A DNA stretch of 64,000 bases from Pelobates cultripes (Eukaryota; Chordata; Amphibia; Anura; Pelobatidae). The notes under the pieces are model-generated. The model worked only from the letters and a program-made list of their open reading frames with translations, was not told the origin of the DNA and made no database searches. The position numbers and the translations under genes are program-made. Below, piece after piece: positions 32,330 through 43,301 of the stretch (positions are counted from its first letter, which is position 1; each line of letters opens with the position of its first letter). The DNA lies in NCBI GenBank assembly GCA_933207985.1, contig OW240912.1, positions 103,114,653 to 103,178,652 on the forward strand, read 5' to 3'.

Positions 32330-33036
32330 CCATGTTCCTTTAATTAATAACCTCTCCCCTTCTTTCTTTGCATAACATGCTGCGTAGTTCTAACTCACGC
32401 CATTTTGTCATAGCTTAATACAATAACAAGAATGCATATACATCTTCAAGGCCATATTACATAATTCTAACTCACGCCATTTTGTCTTAGTTTAATACAA
32501 TTACAAGAATGCATAAACATCAAGGCTATGCTACGTCATACTAACTTCTAATGAACTTTTCCTTTTTCATTTATGGACTGCATTAACCTTAAAATGAATT
32601 AACTTATACATTACCAGTAGTAATTAGAAATATTATACTATATATATATATATATATACGGTGACCAATGCTGGCCAGACACTTACTGACCGACTTTCAA
32701 GGTGACACACTCTGAGATTACCTGTAATCAGGAAGAATATGTTATACTAATACTTTATATGTATTGCAAGCATTTATTCATTTAATTCTATATACTCTGC
32801 TTATGATATATTAATGGATTATTAAGTTTATATATATATATATGTGTATTCATTTATATTCAATAAACTATTTTATTAAGACAAAAGTAATTGCTTCCAA
32901 CTCCAATTTGTATTGTAGTCTCAATTATTTATATACCGAGTATATAATATTTTAGCTAAGATATCTGTATGGTTAGCCTGGCTAAATTCTATGTTTTAAG
33001 ATGTTATAGCAGTAAATAGGGGTACCAGCGGTTACA
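32330..33036 (+). mobile_element. Endogenous retroviral LTR
   Basis: Ends ...GGTTACA at 33036, two bases before a primer-binding site. U3-like part contains a ~74-bp imperfect direct repeat (CTAACTCACGCCATTTTGTC at about 32390 and 32466), typical of enhancer repeats. AATAAA at about 32861 is the likely polyadenylation signal. The left edge is uncertain (near 32330) and I found no second LTR, so element length is unknown. Confidence 0.6.
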
Positions 33037-33038
33037 AT

Positions 33039-33056
33039 TGGCACCCGACGTGAGGC
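33039..33056 (+). promoter_or_regulatory. Retroviral primer-binding site, tRNA-Lys-like
   Basis: TGGCACCCGACGTGAGGC follows the LTR end after a 2-nt spacer. From memory, the complement of the tRNA-Lys(CUU) 3' end is TGGCGCCCAACGTGGGGC; 15 of 18 positions agree. The position and TGG start are as expected for a primer-binding site; the tRNA assignment is inference. Confidence 0.65.
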
Positions 33057-33140
33057 TGGAAGCACTAACTTTACTTGTTTTTAAACAAAATTTATACCTA
33101 GGTAACCTCTTCTATGTAAGAGAAGACACAAATCTCTGTC

Positions 33141-33188
33141 ATGGGACAATTATTCTTGAGATATCGAGGGTACCCTCAGTCCTGGTGA
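33141..33188 (+). pseudogene. Possible gag start, stopped after 15 codons
   Basis: About 85 bp after the primer-binding site an ATG opens Met-Gly-Gln, the kind of N-terminus that is myristoylated in retroviral Gag, and a TGA ends it after 15 codons. This position is right for gag, but so little remains that the call is tentative. Confidence 0.3.
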
Positions 33189-33223
33189 CCCTCCATATTT
33201 GTCTGGACCTTTAACCCTTGGTC

Positions 33224-34051
33224 TCAATCTATATCCTCCGCTATATAGGGAAATTCTGAATATCTTGGGGCTTCTCCTTTGGAAGTTGACTGGTATCGTT
33301 CAGTACGATCTATATCTGTAGTCTGTTCTTTCCCCCTTTGATATGTCCTATATAAGGGACGAGAATAATCCCTGCTAGTGCCATCTATAGATGTAGGTGG
33401 TCTAAATTCCATTTTTACATATGTAGAACTTTTCCTATCTTGCTTCTTCCTTTCTTTTCTAGGGGTATATTCTTCGTTATTTTTTCTCTCTTTGTTTCCT
33501 GTTTTGTCTTTATTTTTATACCCTTCTCCTGTAAGATCCTTACCTAAGAGTGTGTATGTGCTCCTTAGGATTTCAGGCATTCTGTCACTTTTTTCATTCT
33601 CAGTCAATCCATGCAACCTTGACCTTTTACTAGTGGTTTCAAGCAACCCCAAACCATTGAATGATTTCTGCTTGTGAATCTCATCCCTAGATTATATGCT
33701 GCTATAACACCCGACTTCGAATTCAATTCCGCTAGCGTGTCTGACAGTGTGGAAATTGTCACTTTGCCATAAGTCTTTTTGTATATAGTGGATATTACAA
33801 TATCCCAGTTTTCAGCTTCTGCTTGTGTAATTAACAGTCCAGAGGGCAGTTATGCATTTACCAGTCCCTGTCTCTGCCCTGCAGTTTGAGTTGGGTAAAC
33901 CTCATCTAACTCATGTGTTTTTTCATTAAGCCATAATGCTATTTCCTTAGCAGATGTTGGTACTGTGCCAATAGAAGCTTTAATGTTAGACATAGGAATA
34001 CCCTGTATTCCTGTCCCCACTGTGTTAACTATAGGGGTACCAGTGGTTACA
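33224..34051 (-). pseudogene. Gag-like fragment in opposite orientation
   Basis: On the minus strand 34051 to about 33660 is open except for one stop, with a composition like a structural protein. A 142-codon frame (33652-33224) continues with an Arg/Lys-rich, charged region resembling a nucleocapsid-type tail. I see no zinc knuckle or protease motif, so the Gag assignment rests on composition and on the neighbouring LTR and primer-binding site. It runs against that LTR, implying an inversion or a separate insertion. It has a stop and a frameshift and is not functional. Confidence 0.35.
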
Positions 34052-34110
34052 GCAGTAAGTTTGCATTTGTGGATTAAAGGCTGGAAGTATTAATTGTTAG
34101 CGATTGTTTG
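34022..34110 (+). repeat. Diverged copy of the LTR/leader junction
   Basis: ATAGGGGTACCAGTGGTTACA and GGCTGGAAGTATTAA repeat the words at 33016-33036 and 33054-33068 (ATAGGGGTACCAGCGGTTACA, GGCTGGAAGCACTAA). The primer-binding site between them is not conserved. The gag-like fragment lies between the two copies. Confidence 0.5.
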
Positions 34111-34619
34111 TTCTATAAAAAAAAATCTAAACATATTTTTCAAAACCAACAGCAGTTCTGTATTAGAGACATTATGCACATGAAGCTGAGTATTACCATG
34201 GGTCTAATTACAGAATTTCAATTTGTGATTCCGACATCTTGTGGTTATAAGATCAGGACCTTGACCTCCATCAGCAACTAGATTGTGCTGCCATATGTCA
34301 TAACCACCCCACTTACATTTATAAACTGTAAATTTCAAACACAAAGTCCATGTTCACTTGAATGCTGAGACACAGAGGAATCCATTGGGAGAACAATGTG
34401 TACAAAGGGTAACTACTGAGTCGAGATAAACCCGTAATATGTCAGATACAGATTTGGCACATAATGCGTTATACATTGCATCTCCCAGGTTGCTCAGCAT
34501 GGCCAGAGAAGATATGTGTCTCCCAAGCAACACATTATGAGTATGACAAAGAGCACTTCAAAGCATTAGCAGATTAAAAAAATAAAAATGAAAAATAAAA
34601 TATATATCTATATCTAAAA
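34111..34619. other. No recognisable feature
   Basis: Unassigned DNA. Confidence 0.45.
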
Positions 34620-34697
34620 ATGTTATGCAGGTTGGGCCACTTTTTTTGAGTCTGGAGCTTTAGCTTCAACAGTCCCTATGTTAATCTTGCCCTTATA
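34620..34697 (+). mobile_element. Right end of the minisatellite-hAT family
   Basis: GGAGCTTTAGCTTCAACAGTCCCTATGTTAATCTTGCCCTT aligns with 1185-1228 and 6753-6796 (word by word: GGAGCTGCAGCTCCATCAG, CCCTATGTTAATC, (T/C)(T/C)(G/T)GCCCT). Only the last ~75 bp remain. Confidence 0.55.
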
Positions 34698-35084
34698 AGG
34701 AGGTACTGAAATCAGATTAAAAATACAATTGCTCGAATATTTAAATATCTGGATTTTTTACTTCCATGATATTTAATTTCTAGAGGACATTTTGTCTGGA
34801 AGGATAGAAAGTTCTTGCAATGCGACTAGAATATGTTTAATCAGATGAGAGAAACGGCCTACGGAATCTTATAAGAGTAGAGAAAACCGGTCTTATTTTG
34901 TTGTCAATCTTTCAAAATCCCCATGCAAAATGTTAATGTAGTTTTGCTAAAAGAGCATAAACATAAGTTAATGATTTGTTTTGAGCGAGAGGAACGTTAT
35001 ATGTCATTACTCTAAAAAAGGGAATAAAATTTGCAATTTTAGAAGAACACAGCACAATTTTCTTAATGTGTTTTGTGATTATTA

Positions 35085-35160
35085 TTTATTTTTTTATGAA
35101 GCACCAGCAAATTCCGTGGCGCTGTACAATGGGATTCCGCAGTGCTGTACAATGCTTTAC
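35085..35160 (-). mobile_element. CR1/L2-type LINE tail, minus strand
   Basis: GAAGCACCAGCAAATTCCGT, GGCGCTGTACAATG is the reverse complement of the usual CATTGTACAGCGCC...GGAATTTGCTGGTGCT tail. Next to an A/T repeat on its 3' side (about 35078-35095). Confidence 0.55.
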
Positions 35161-35504
35161 TTTTTAATGCATGTTGTGAAGATATAAATAAAACAGCCCA
35201 ACTATAAAATTTTGAATAGGATACATGTTATGGGCTAATCTGCCTTGACACCCCCCCCCCCAAATGGTTTAACAACTTACCTGGAGTCCTCAAGACACAG
35301 CATTCATGACAGCCATATGCTATTTATTGTGATTAAATGCTGCACTCATTGGCTAATGCACTCAGATAAAAGCTGGCCCTGCATGAAAAAGTTTCATATA
35401 GAATAAGAGAAGTTCCATGCTTGAAAGTTTCTGTCTCTCAAAGGAGGAGAGGATCAATAAGTTGCCAAACAGTTTGAATACTTACATTTGGGGAACACTG
35501 GGCA

Positions 35505-35640
35505 CTACTGGCACCAAAACTACTACAATCCTCCAGTGTACCTGTAGTGTACCTTTAAAGGGGTAGGCTAAGCACTCTAACTAGCAAAGTACACTGTAGG
35601 GGTCATAGTGCCAAGATTCCCCAGACTTCATCCTACGGTA
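35505..35640. mobile_element. Two T2-like MITE ends meeting at one TTAA
   Basis: A right-type end (GGCACCAAAACTACTACAAT...TAGTGTACCTTTAA) and a left-type end (TTAAAGGGGTAGGC...) share the TTAA at 35555-35558. Either one MITE inserted next to another or a composite end remains. Confidence 0.45.
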
Positions 35641-36119
35641 AGTAGTGAAACTATTTTTAAACAGTTTGACTCTTGCCTGAGTCCCTGCTTTTCAGAATCA
35701 CTAAAGGAATTTAGGAATTCACTATTGCATTAGGAACATAAATTTTACCTGTCTTTGGCTGGAATGCATTAATTTGCTGTAGTGATTATGGTTCTTAGAG
35801 TGGGGATCATACCAGTTTTGTTTTAGTCTTGGGCAAGGGGTAACATCTAAATCATGGGTGTCAAACCTGCTGCCTGGCAGAGAGGGAGGCAAGGAGCTCA
35901 TTACATTCTGTGCTCCTCCTGCACGGCTCCCTCATGTGTCCAGCAGTGAGCCGGCCGCTGGGATATGATGTCATCCCAACATCACTGCTGGGTGTGCGAG
36001 GGATCTGTACTGGAAGAGCACAGAGGTCCCAGCCCAGCAACAACCACTAGCCACGAGGGATAGAGGATCCACTCCAGCCCTCCCAGAGCAAAGTATGGAG
36101 GCTGGATGGACCTCTTTAG

Positions 36120-36835
36120 TACAAAATGTATGTGCATGTGATTTTTGTGTATGTCTTGTCAGTGATTGGTTGTGTGTGTGCAGGGGGGGCTTGGGACTGT
36201 GGATATGTCTGTGATTGTGTGTGTAAGTTTGTGATTATGTCTGTGGGTCTGTGCTTGTGTGTGTGTGTGTAAATCTGTAATTGTTTGTTTGTATGTATGC
36301 AATTATGTGTGTGTGTCTGTGATTATGTTAGTGTATGTATGTTATTGTGTGCGATTTTGTGTGTGTATGTATGTAATTGTGTGTGTAGGTATGTGATTGT
36401 GTGTGTGTGGGTCTGATTGTATGTGTGTGTATGTATGTTATTGTGTGTATAAGACAGTGATTTTATGTGTGTTTGTGTCTGTGATTTTGTGTGTTTATAT
36501 ATGTGATTATGTATAGGTGTGTGTATGTGTGTGATTGTGCGTATAGGTATGTGATTGTATTTGTGTGTGTGTGGGTCTGATTCTGGGTGTATGTATGTAT
36601 GTGATTGTGTGTTTAGGTCGGGGATTGTGTGTGGGTATATTTGTGATTGTGTGTATAGGTATGTAAATGATTGTGTGTGTGTGTATGTTTGTGTGTGTGC
36701 GCATTTGTGATTATGTCTGTATGTATGTGACTGTAGGTATAGGTATGTGATTGTATGTGTGTATTTGTGATTGTGCGTATAGGTCTGTATTTGTTTGTGT
36801 GTGTTCATCTGTGCTCATGTGTATGTGTTTAGTAA
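36120..36835. repeat. TG-rich minisatellite in the hAT element
   Basis: Units of GTGATTGTGTGTATAGGTAT type, ~700 bp. The 161-codon minus frame over it is an artefact. Confidence 0.93.
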
Positions 36836-36975
36836 ACAGCTCCCTAATTTGATATCCTAAATATGCCAATCCCACATAAGGATAACAAATAAGGGCGTTG
36901 TCTACTAAACAACTGAAATTTCAAAACTAATAAAAGGGCTTTTAAATAGATATTACATATATACATTATCTATGT

Positions 36976-37111
36976 CAGGAGTAGGCAACCATTGGCACTC
37001 CAGATGTTGTGGACTACATCTCCCATAATGCTCTTACAACCAAAATGCTGGCAAAGCATCAAGTGAGATGTAGTCTGCAACATCTAGAGTGCTAAACGTT
37101 GCCTTCCCTTG
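36976..37111. mobile_element. Foldback hAT MITE nested in the hAT element
   Basis: CAGGAGTAGGCAACC...GGCACTCCAGATGTTGTGGA and the mirrored TGCAACATCTAGAGTGC...GTTGCCTTCCCTTG form long arms. Flanks ATCTATGT and ATCTATAA agree in 6 of 8 bases. Confidence 0.7.
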
Positions 37112-37204
37112 ATCTATAATATATTTGATGTGTGGCCCATGACAATTCCTCTGCGCTCAATGCGGCCCAGGGAAAACAAAAGGTTGGACACCCATGATCT
37201 AAAC

Positions 37205-38815
37205 TTGTAAATCTTAGAAACTTTTTAAAAGAATGTTCTAAAGAGTTTTTAAATAAGACAGTCTAATTGTTATATTTTCAGCATCGCTGTTCAAGATTGG
37301 GCGATAATGTGAATTTTCTTTGACTTTTTTTTTCACAAAACTTTGAATTAAGTAAATATCAGGAAATAACAAAATATACCATAGGGGTTAGTTTCAAGGA
37401 CTCATGCTCATTCACATTAATTACGTATTTGCTAAAAAAAATAGCGTGGTAATCATTGAAATAACGTGAAAAGTATGACATTCAGATACATATCAAACAT
37501 CATATATTTATCGAAACACTTCTAAAAAATCACTGTTGGAAGTGCATTCAAAGGATTCTGATTTACCTGATTTTTGCAAAATAAAATAAAAAAATGAATT
37601 ATTGTCACTGTCAGTTGAAAAATAGTTTGAAATTTTTATAGGGCTTGGTATGATATGGAGCCAATTTTAGATCAACTTAGAGACAGTTTGACAAATCCCA
37701 GAGAATAGTACATTTTGGCTCTGCATTACGTCCAAATTTGTCCAAATTTAAATTATTTTCTCCAAATATAACTTTGAATATTAAGAGATTAGTGTATAAC
37801 TTTAATTAAGTTTTTCCATTAATTAAAATACTATTTTTGGATGGAGTAAGCCTTGTTGGTATGATGCCCCACGCGTGATGAGTAATGAAGATTAAAAATA
37901 ATGAATTTCGTTATTTTTAAATCATATTCTGAATTGGAGGAAGATAATGTTTAGGTGGTGCATACTGATACCAGGTTAAATCAACCCAAAACACTAAAAT
38001 AAACCTTAAAATAAGCCATGCATACATCTGTAGAAATTAAAACAAAAAATATACATGTACAAGAAGATGCATTATAACACTGATCTGCAACTGGAAACAG
38101 AGAAGTGTACGGCCACTAGATGGAGCCATTGCACCCCGCCAAAAAAAAGACTAGGAATAGCAAAATTGCATGACCGTAATATAACCGAAAACTTGGATTT
38201 TTATGAGATATTTACTAGTATGGTGCAATTAAGAGACCATGCAGAGAGTGGTGCTACACCAACATGGTGTTTCATTAGTAACTCATTTTTACATTGTTTT
38301 GATATAATTTATCTCTTTGCCTTATATCTTGCATGACTCTTTAAGAGCAGTTTATAGATGATTTTTTTCCCCTTCTTTTTCTTAGTTTAGGGGGTTAATA
38401 CCCAAGTAGCCAAATCCTTTAAAGCTGCAGTATATGATGAAAGCAAATATTGTAATACAAAGGAGGAAACGGGTGTAAGGATTGGCAGCAATTCATGATA
38501 TTACACTATAAGAAATATCAAGCAAGTCATAAAACCTGTCTCACAGAAAACATAGGACTCTGTTTTATATATCTGCGGATCCTGATCATCCTGGTGACTA
38601 GCAAGCTTGAGGAAGGAGAAAGGAACTCCGGCGTTTTTTTACTACTAAGACTTTACTTTGAGACTGCTGCTATTGCCTTAGGGTAACTGTTTTTATTATT
38701 GGCCCTATTCGTTTTTCTCATTTGCCTGTTGTTGTCTTTTCTATTATATTGTGCAATTAGACCTTTATCTCTTACCCTTTGGCGCCCCCTATATCCTTGT
38801 CTGTTTTTCCATTAT
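37205..38815. other. No recognisable feature
   Basis: AT-rich; a 93-codon frame at 38055-38336 is unrecognised. Confidence 0.45.
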
Positions 38816-38895
38816 TTAACCCCTTAAGGACCAAACTTCTGGAATAAAAGGGAATCATGACATGTCACACATGTCATGTGTCCTTAAGGGGTTAA
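38816..38895 (+). mobile_element. 80-bp palindromic TTAA MITE
   Basis: TTAACCCCTTAAGGA and TCCTTAAGGGGTTAA are perfect inverted ends. The middle contains GGAATAAAAGGGAATCATGA and a second short hairpin (ACATGTC...). TTAA at both edges. Confidence 0.8.
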
Positions 38896-38989
38896 GGATA
38901 ATGGAGAATTTCCCTATTTAGGTGTGCTGCATTCTACCCTGTTATTTAGCACTGCCCCACTTTCTATTTTTGTTAATCTGTGTTACTAT

Positions 38990-39240
38990 GTGTGACTGTG
39001 TGCTGGTTACTGTGCATGGCTGTGTGCATGTGATTGTGTATGTTTGTGTGACAATGTGCATATGACTGTGTGTGTATCTGACTGTGTGCATGCATGTGCC
39101 TGTTTGTCTAGATATATGTATGTCTATTGTAATTGTGTACATTGTGACTGTGTATTATTATGTTTCTGTGTATGTGACAGTGTCCATGTTTCTATGGCAT
39201 GTATTATTACATGTCTGTCTGTGTATGTATGCGCTCATGT
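38990..39240. repeat. TG-rich array
   Basis: Degenerate TGTGACTGTGTGCATG units. Confidence 0.85.
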
Positions 39241-40024
39241 CACTGCGTGGGTGGGGGGTTATTATGGGTTAAACGATACACAAGAAGAAGCTGACAGGGG
39301 TTAAGAGACACACAAGGTTGAATGAGGGTGAAAAAAAAAACATTTATTTCTTAAAGCGGTTAGATGTTATTTGAAAAAACACACTAGGAAGCTCAAATGA
39401 AACACTCAAAGGAATAAGTGGGTGCGGAGCGACACACAAGTTTAAAACGTGGGTAAGAAGGGGGGTTGACAGGTGACTAATCAATGTAACATAAATTGTA
39501 CTGAGTGTCTTACACAGCATTTTACACTGAGGATAAAAAAAAAGTTTGTAGTATATAATGTTTGTATAAAGAAAGCTTACATAAGATATGAATGAAGTGT
39601 GTAGGAAAGGCGAGCGAACAAGTGAAATGGGCTGTGAAACCACATGTTTTGTGAGGAGAAGCTAGGAGAATGGTTTTAGAGAAACTATTCAGCAAGATTC
39701 TAATATCTCTTAAAGAGATATGTGTTAAGGTTTTTATGTACAGTCTGGAGGCTGACAGGACAAGGTATGACATGCCATAGGACCGGTGGTGCTTTCAAAA
39801 TCCTACAAGTGAGAGACAGTGATGTGTACAGATGACAAACAAAGGTCACAATCACAGAGGAATGATTGAGAAGCTCAAAATAGGGTGACAGACAACATAT
39901 TTTTAAAATAAATGCTTAAATCAGTGATGATGCAATTTGTGCATGGAGTTAACCACACACCACCTAGCTGTTTGAGATGGTACATTTTGACAAAGACAAC
40001 GTCCATTATTTTTGTCTGTTGGGT
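39241..40024. other. No recognisable feature
   Basis: Repeated ACACAAG/GTTAA words at 39270-39440 suggest an old degenerate repeat (TTAAACGATACACAAG, GGGTTAAGAGACACACAAGG). Confidence 0.4.
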
Positions 40025-40104
40025 TTAACACCTTAAGGACACTTGACGGAAATATTCCGTCATGATTCTCTTTTATTCCAGAAGTTCTGTCCTTAAGGGG
40101 TTAA
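40025..40104 (-). mobile_element. 80-bp palindromic TTAA MITE, inverted copy
   Basis: Same family and length as 38816-38895 but in opposite orientation (ATCATGA...TTATTCCAGAAGTT). It holds an extra internal palindrome, ACGGAAATATTCCGT. Confidence 0.8.
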
Positions 40105-40959
40105 ATAAACTCTTAAAAGGCCAGTAGCAGCAATATAAAATACCACATGCCCAAATATTGCATTCAAAAGTACCAATTTTCCAGGGGCCATAGTCAGCAG
40201 GTAGGAGGCGGGCAGCCAGGCCTCTCCAATGTCCAGTGGCGAGGCGGCTTTCGCCACATTGATGTCTTATTTAGGGCGCAAGTGTCAAGATAGCATAATG
40301 TCCTGTCATCTAGAACTCAGGTCAAACCTAATAAAGGTGTATTACCAGTCCAGAGGTGGCCAGCTTTCACCGTGATAGGAAAAACAAGGCAGACTGATAT
40401 AGGCAAAGGAAAGCCAGTAAACAAGCCAAAGGACAAGAGACACATAGAAAAGCAATAACAGGAAAACAAGCCAAAGTCAATGACAAGAAAGAGTAGAATA
40501 ATCAAAAACTAGCTGAGGTTGGATTCCAGGAAATCAAAAAGAATATAATGCACTCTCGAATAACCAAAATGGAAAACACAACTGGCCATGTTTAACTGTG
40601 GTGATGAATCATAACAACATAGAATGAGATGGCAGATAAAAATTTGGCTCATCTACTCTGCTCAATTTTCAAAATACTTTTAAATAGGACCTGATCTTAT
40701 CTTAAGTCTAGGATAGCCTTATGCCTATCCCACACATGCTTAAACTCACATTCCTGACATACGACGCTGAAAGGTATGTACATAGTGTCGCATGAATGAT
40801 GCAGAAGGTGGTATGTCTGAGTTTACATATTTTTGCATTTATTTATTTAGTATGTGCCTAATAAGTTCTTTTGATTTAAAAAAATATATATTTATTGGAA
40901 ACATGGGATGCATAGCTAGCATATAAACATGAGATGAAATAGCACTTTAAAAAAAGAGT
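40105..40959. other. Unassigned; possible LTR-type repeat at 40315-40560
   Basis: 40315-40560 has repeated CAAG/AACAAGCCAAAG words like those at 9448, a pattern of unknown dispersed repeats. 40170-40270 (AGGGGCCATAGTCAGC...GGCGAGGCGGCTTTCGCCAC) resembles the 3' part of the solo LTR family described below (compare 42415-42492). Confidence 0.4.
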
Positions 40960-41602
40960 AACTAAAAATACCCCACATGGTAAAATTGTTCAACTTTTAT
41001 AAGACCAGGGGGAAGATGTCAGAGGAGTCCTTGTGTGCACAGATAGTCACCTTGCCAAAGCTGGGGAAAACTCCCGATAGGTGTCCTAATTTTAGGCCAG
41101 TTTCTCTGATAAACAATGACTCAAAAATGTATTCCAAATTTCTTGCAAATAGATTAGCTAAATTAATTCCTTTGATTAATATTGATGAAGTGGGTTTTGT
41201 GAAAGGCAAACAGGCACCAAGTGGAACAAGGAGCTTTATTAATTTGATCCAGCATATTAACTCGACTAGAACGCCTTCTTTGCTTCTATCATTGGATGCG
41301 GAGATGGCATTCGACAGGATACACTGGGGTTATTGGAGGAAAACATTGAGCAGATTCAACATCCCATCATCATTTATTAATGCAATAAGGGCACTATACT
41401 GTGCCCCCACAGCCCATGTCTCAGCTTCTGGCTTTCAACCCAAATTTCCTCTTTAACCAATTGAACGAGACAGGGATGCCCTTTATCTCCAATTTTATTC
41501 ATCTTAGCTATAGAACCCCTAGCTGAATTGATCAGAAAAACTCCGGAAATTAAAGGTATAAAGTTCAAAGAATCCATTCACAAAATTTGCTTGTTGGCTG
41601 AT
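40960..41602 (+). pseudogene. L1 ORF2 reverse transcriptase, 5' part
   Basis: ORF2p carries the reverse transcriptase that copies the L1 RNA at its target. Visible blocks: AQIVTLPKLGKTPDRCPNFR then PVSLINNDSKMYSKFLANRL (RT blocks 0-1), EVGFVKGKQAP, SLLLSLDAEMAFDRIHWGYW (motif A with its catalytic Asp), and RALYCAPTAHVSASG. Then, after a frameshift and a stop, TRQGCPLSPILFILAIEPLA (motif B region) to KICLLAD at 41602. The endonuclease domain is missing, so the copy is 5' truncated near 40960. The frame breaks inside the ADD box because of the LTR insertion at 41603. Confidence 0.92.
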
Positions 41603-42492
41603 TGTAACGGATCGCCTGGCACCCCGACTGGCTACCTCTGTTTGGCGGATGATCTTAGTGCTTCCTGATGGCTCCAAGCACTCCACTAGACACCATAACC
41701 ACCGCAGACCCCACGAACCGCCTCAGCTTGGTTGGGGTCTCGCCGTCTTCCACCCACTCTGGACCCAAGACCAGGGTCCAGCTTCCAGTAGGTAGACCTC
41801 TTTTGTAATCCAGAGAGCAGGAACAGGAACAGGAACAAGCTCTTACAAGAGCTTACTCTGGGGAGTATAGTGATTATAGCAATCTCCAGAGTGTAGGTAG
41901 TTCTTCAAACCCCCAAACATGAGCCAAGACTAATGCAAGCCAGCACTCACAATTTATACAATTCCTCAGGCCAGAGGCACACTCCTTGGACCTGATGGAA
42001 GACAGGCACACAAAGGACACAAACCAATCAGAACAATACAACAATGGCTGACACTCCCACATACAGCATACAAGCCCTCCCCTCTGCCTGTGATACAATT
42101 AATTAAGACAATGGACTAACTCAATTAACTCTAAGCAGAAAAAACATAAATTTTTTTGCAAACCCCAAAAAGTACCACAAAATACAACATATCCCCACAA
42201 AAGTCACAATTCCTGGAAGTCTTATTTTTGCCCCACCGTGCACATGGTCCCATGCCCAAAACAGTTCCATACACTCAACAGCAAAACACTGCTGGACATT
42301 TAAAGATGACCGCCGCCACATGTTTGACTCTGTTCCAATTAAAAGTCCAAGGGGCAGAAACAGTGCCTTTAAAATCCAATATGCCCAAATAGTGTTTTTA
42401 AAGGGCAATATATCCCAGGGGCCATAGACACAGGGCAAGAGGCTGGCAAACAGGCCTCTCCAAATCTCAGTGATGAAGGTGCTTTCGTCACA
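41603..42492 (+). mobile_element. Solo LTR A, 890 bp, inserted in L1 ORF2
   Basis: Starts TGTAACGG and ends TTTCGTCACA, with short inverted ends TGT(A/G)ACG. It is flanked by CTGAT at 41598-41602 and 42493-42497, a 5-bp target duplication as made by LTR retroelements. No internal coding region or second LTR, so it is a solo LTR. Gypsy versus ERV cannot be decided from this alone. Confidence 0.85.
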
Positions 42493-43301
42493 CTGATGAT
42501 ATTATTTTAGCAATTAAAAACCTGAAAGAATCTTTAAAACATCTCGAAGATATCTTAAATCAGAACAATCCAAGACTCAGGCCTTCCATTTCATATCAAC
42601 CATTTAGAAGTCACCACACTTATGATATTGGATTTATTTGATTGGAGAAATTAATCTCTGGAATACCTAGGCATCAATTTATGCAAAAAACCTAGTAAAT
42701 ATGCATATCCATAACCTGGGGAAAGCGTGGCCAGTCCTACAAAGAGAGATGGAGAGATGGGGCGGGATGGAGCTCTCATGGGTGGGGAGGGTTGCGTCTA
42801 TTAAGATGACAATTCTTCCCAAAATTTTGTATTATCTTAGGACCATAACGCTGTCTATCCCGTTTTCTTTTTTCAATAAAGTTCATTCGGTTATGTTAAA
42901 GTTTATTTGGAGGAATAAATCTAGCACGATTAAGCTCACCTCCCTGGAGCATCACAAATCTGACGGCGGTACTGGCATACCAAATATCTGAAAATATTAT
43001 TTTGCTACTAATGCTGCAGTGGTTGTGCGTTTTAATAATCAAGGCAATAAGCCAGGATGGATGGATATGGAAGCGTCACAAATTCTCCCATTTAGACTCA
43101 CAGAGATACCTTGGGTGGGTCCTAAAAAAGACATAGAATTACTAAATTATTTCTATCAACCAAAACTACGCTCAGGGCCTTGGATATTGTTTTTAAAAAT
43201 AATAGCCATACTACAAAATTGCATAGAGCGATGCATAGAGCGATGCCAATTAAATTGTTGAAAAACCATATACCATCTTTGAATATAGAATTAGAAAATA
43301 C
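42493..43301 (+). pseudogene. L1 ORF2, middle part
   Basis: Resumes with DDIILAIKNLKESLKHLEDI (second Asp of the ADD box and motif D region). After stops and frameshifts follow WPVLQREMERWGGMELSWVG, RVASIKMTILPKILYYLRTI and FIWRNKSSTIKLTSLEHHKS, then GGTGIPNI. These are the conserved post-RT segments of L1 ORF2. Reading ends near 43300 at the second LTR. Confidence 0.88.

Larger units (their letters stand above)
35853..37196. mobile_element. hAT element (Charlie-like ends) with 8-bp TSD
   Basis: Ends CATGGGTGTCAAACC (35853) and GGTTGGACACCCATG (to 37196) are inverted repeats of the CAGGGGTGTCCAA type. Flanks ATCTAAAT (35845-35852) and ATCTAAAC (37197-37204) match in 7 of 8 bases. The interior has a GC-rich block (35870-36100), a TG-rich array and a nested foldback MITE. 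No transposase. Confidence 0.85.

Noticed and set aside
33378..33677. 99-codon hydrophobic plus-strand frame
   Set aside because: Antisense shadow of the charged minus-strand gag-like segment.
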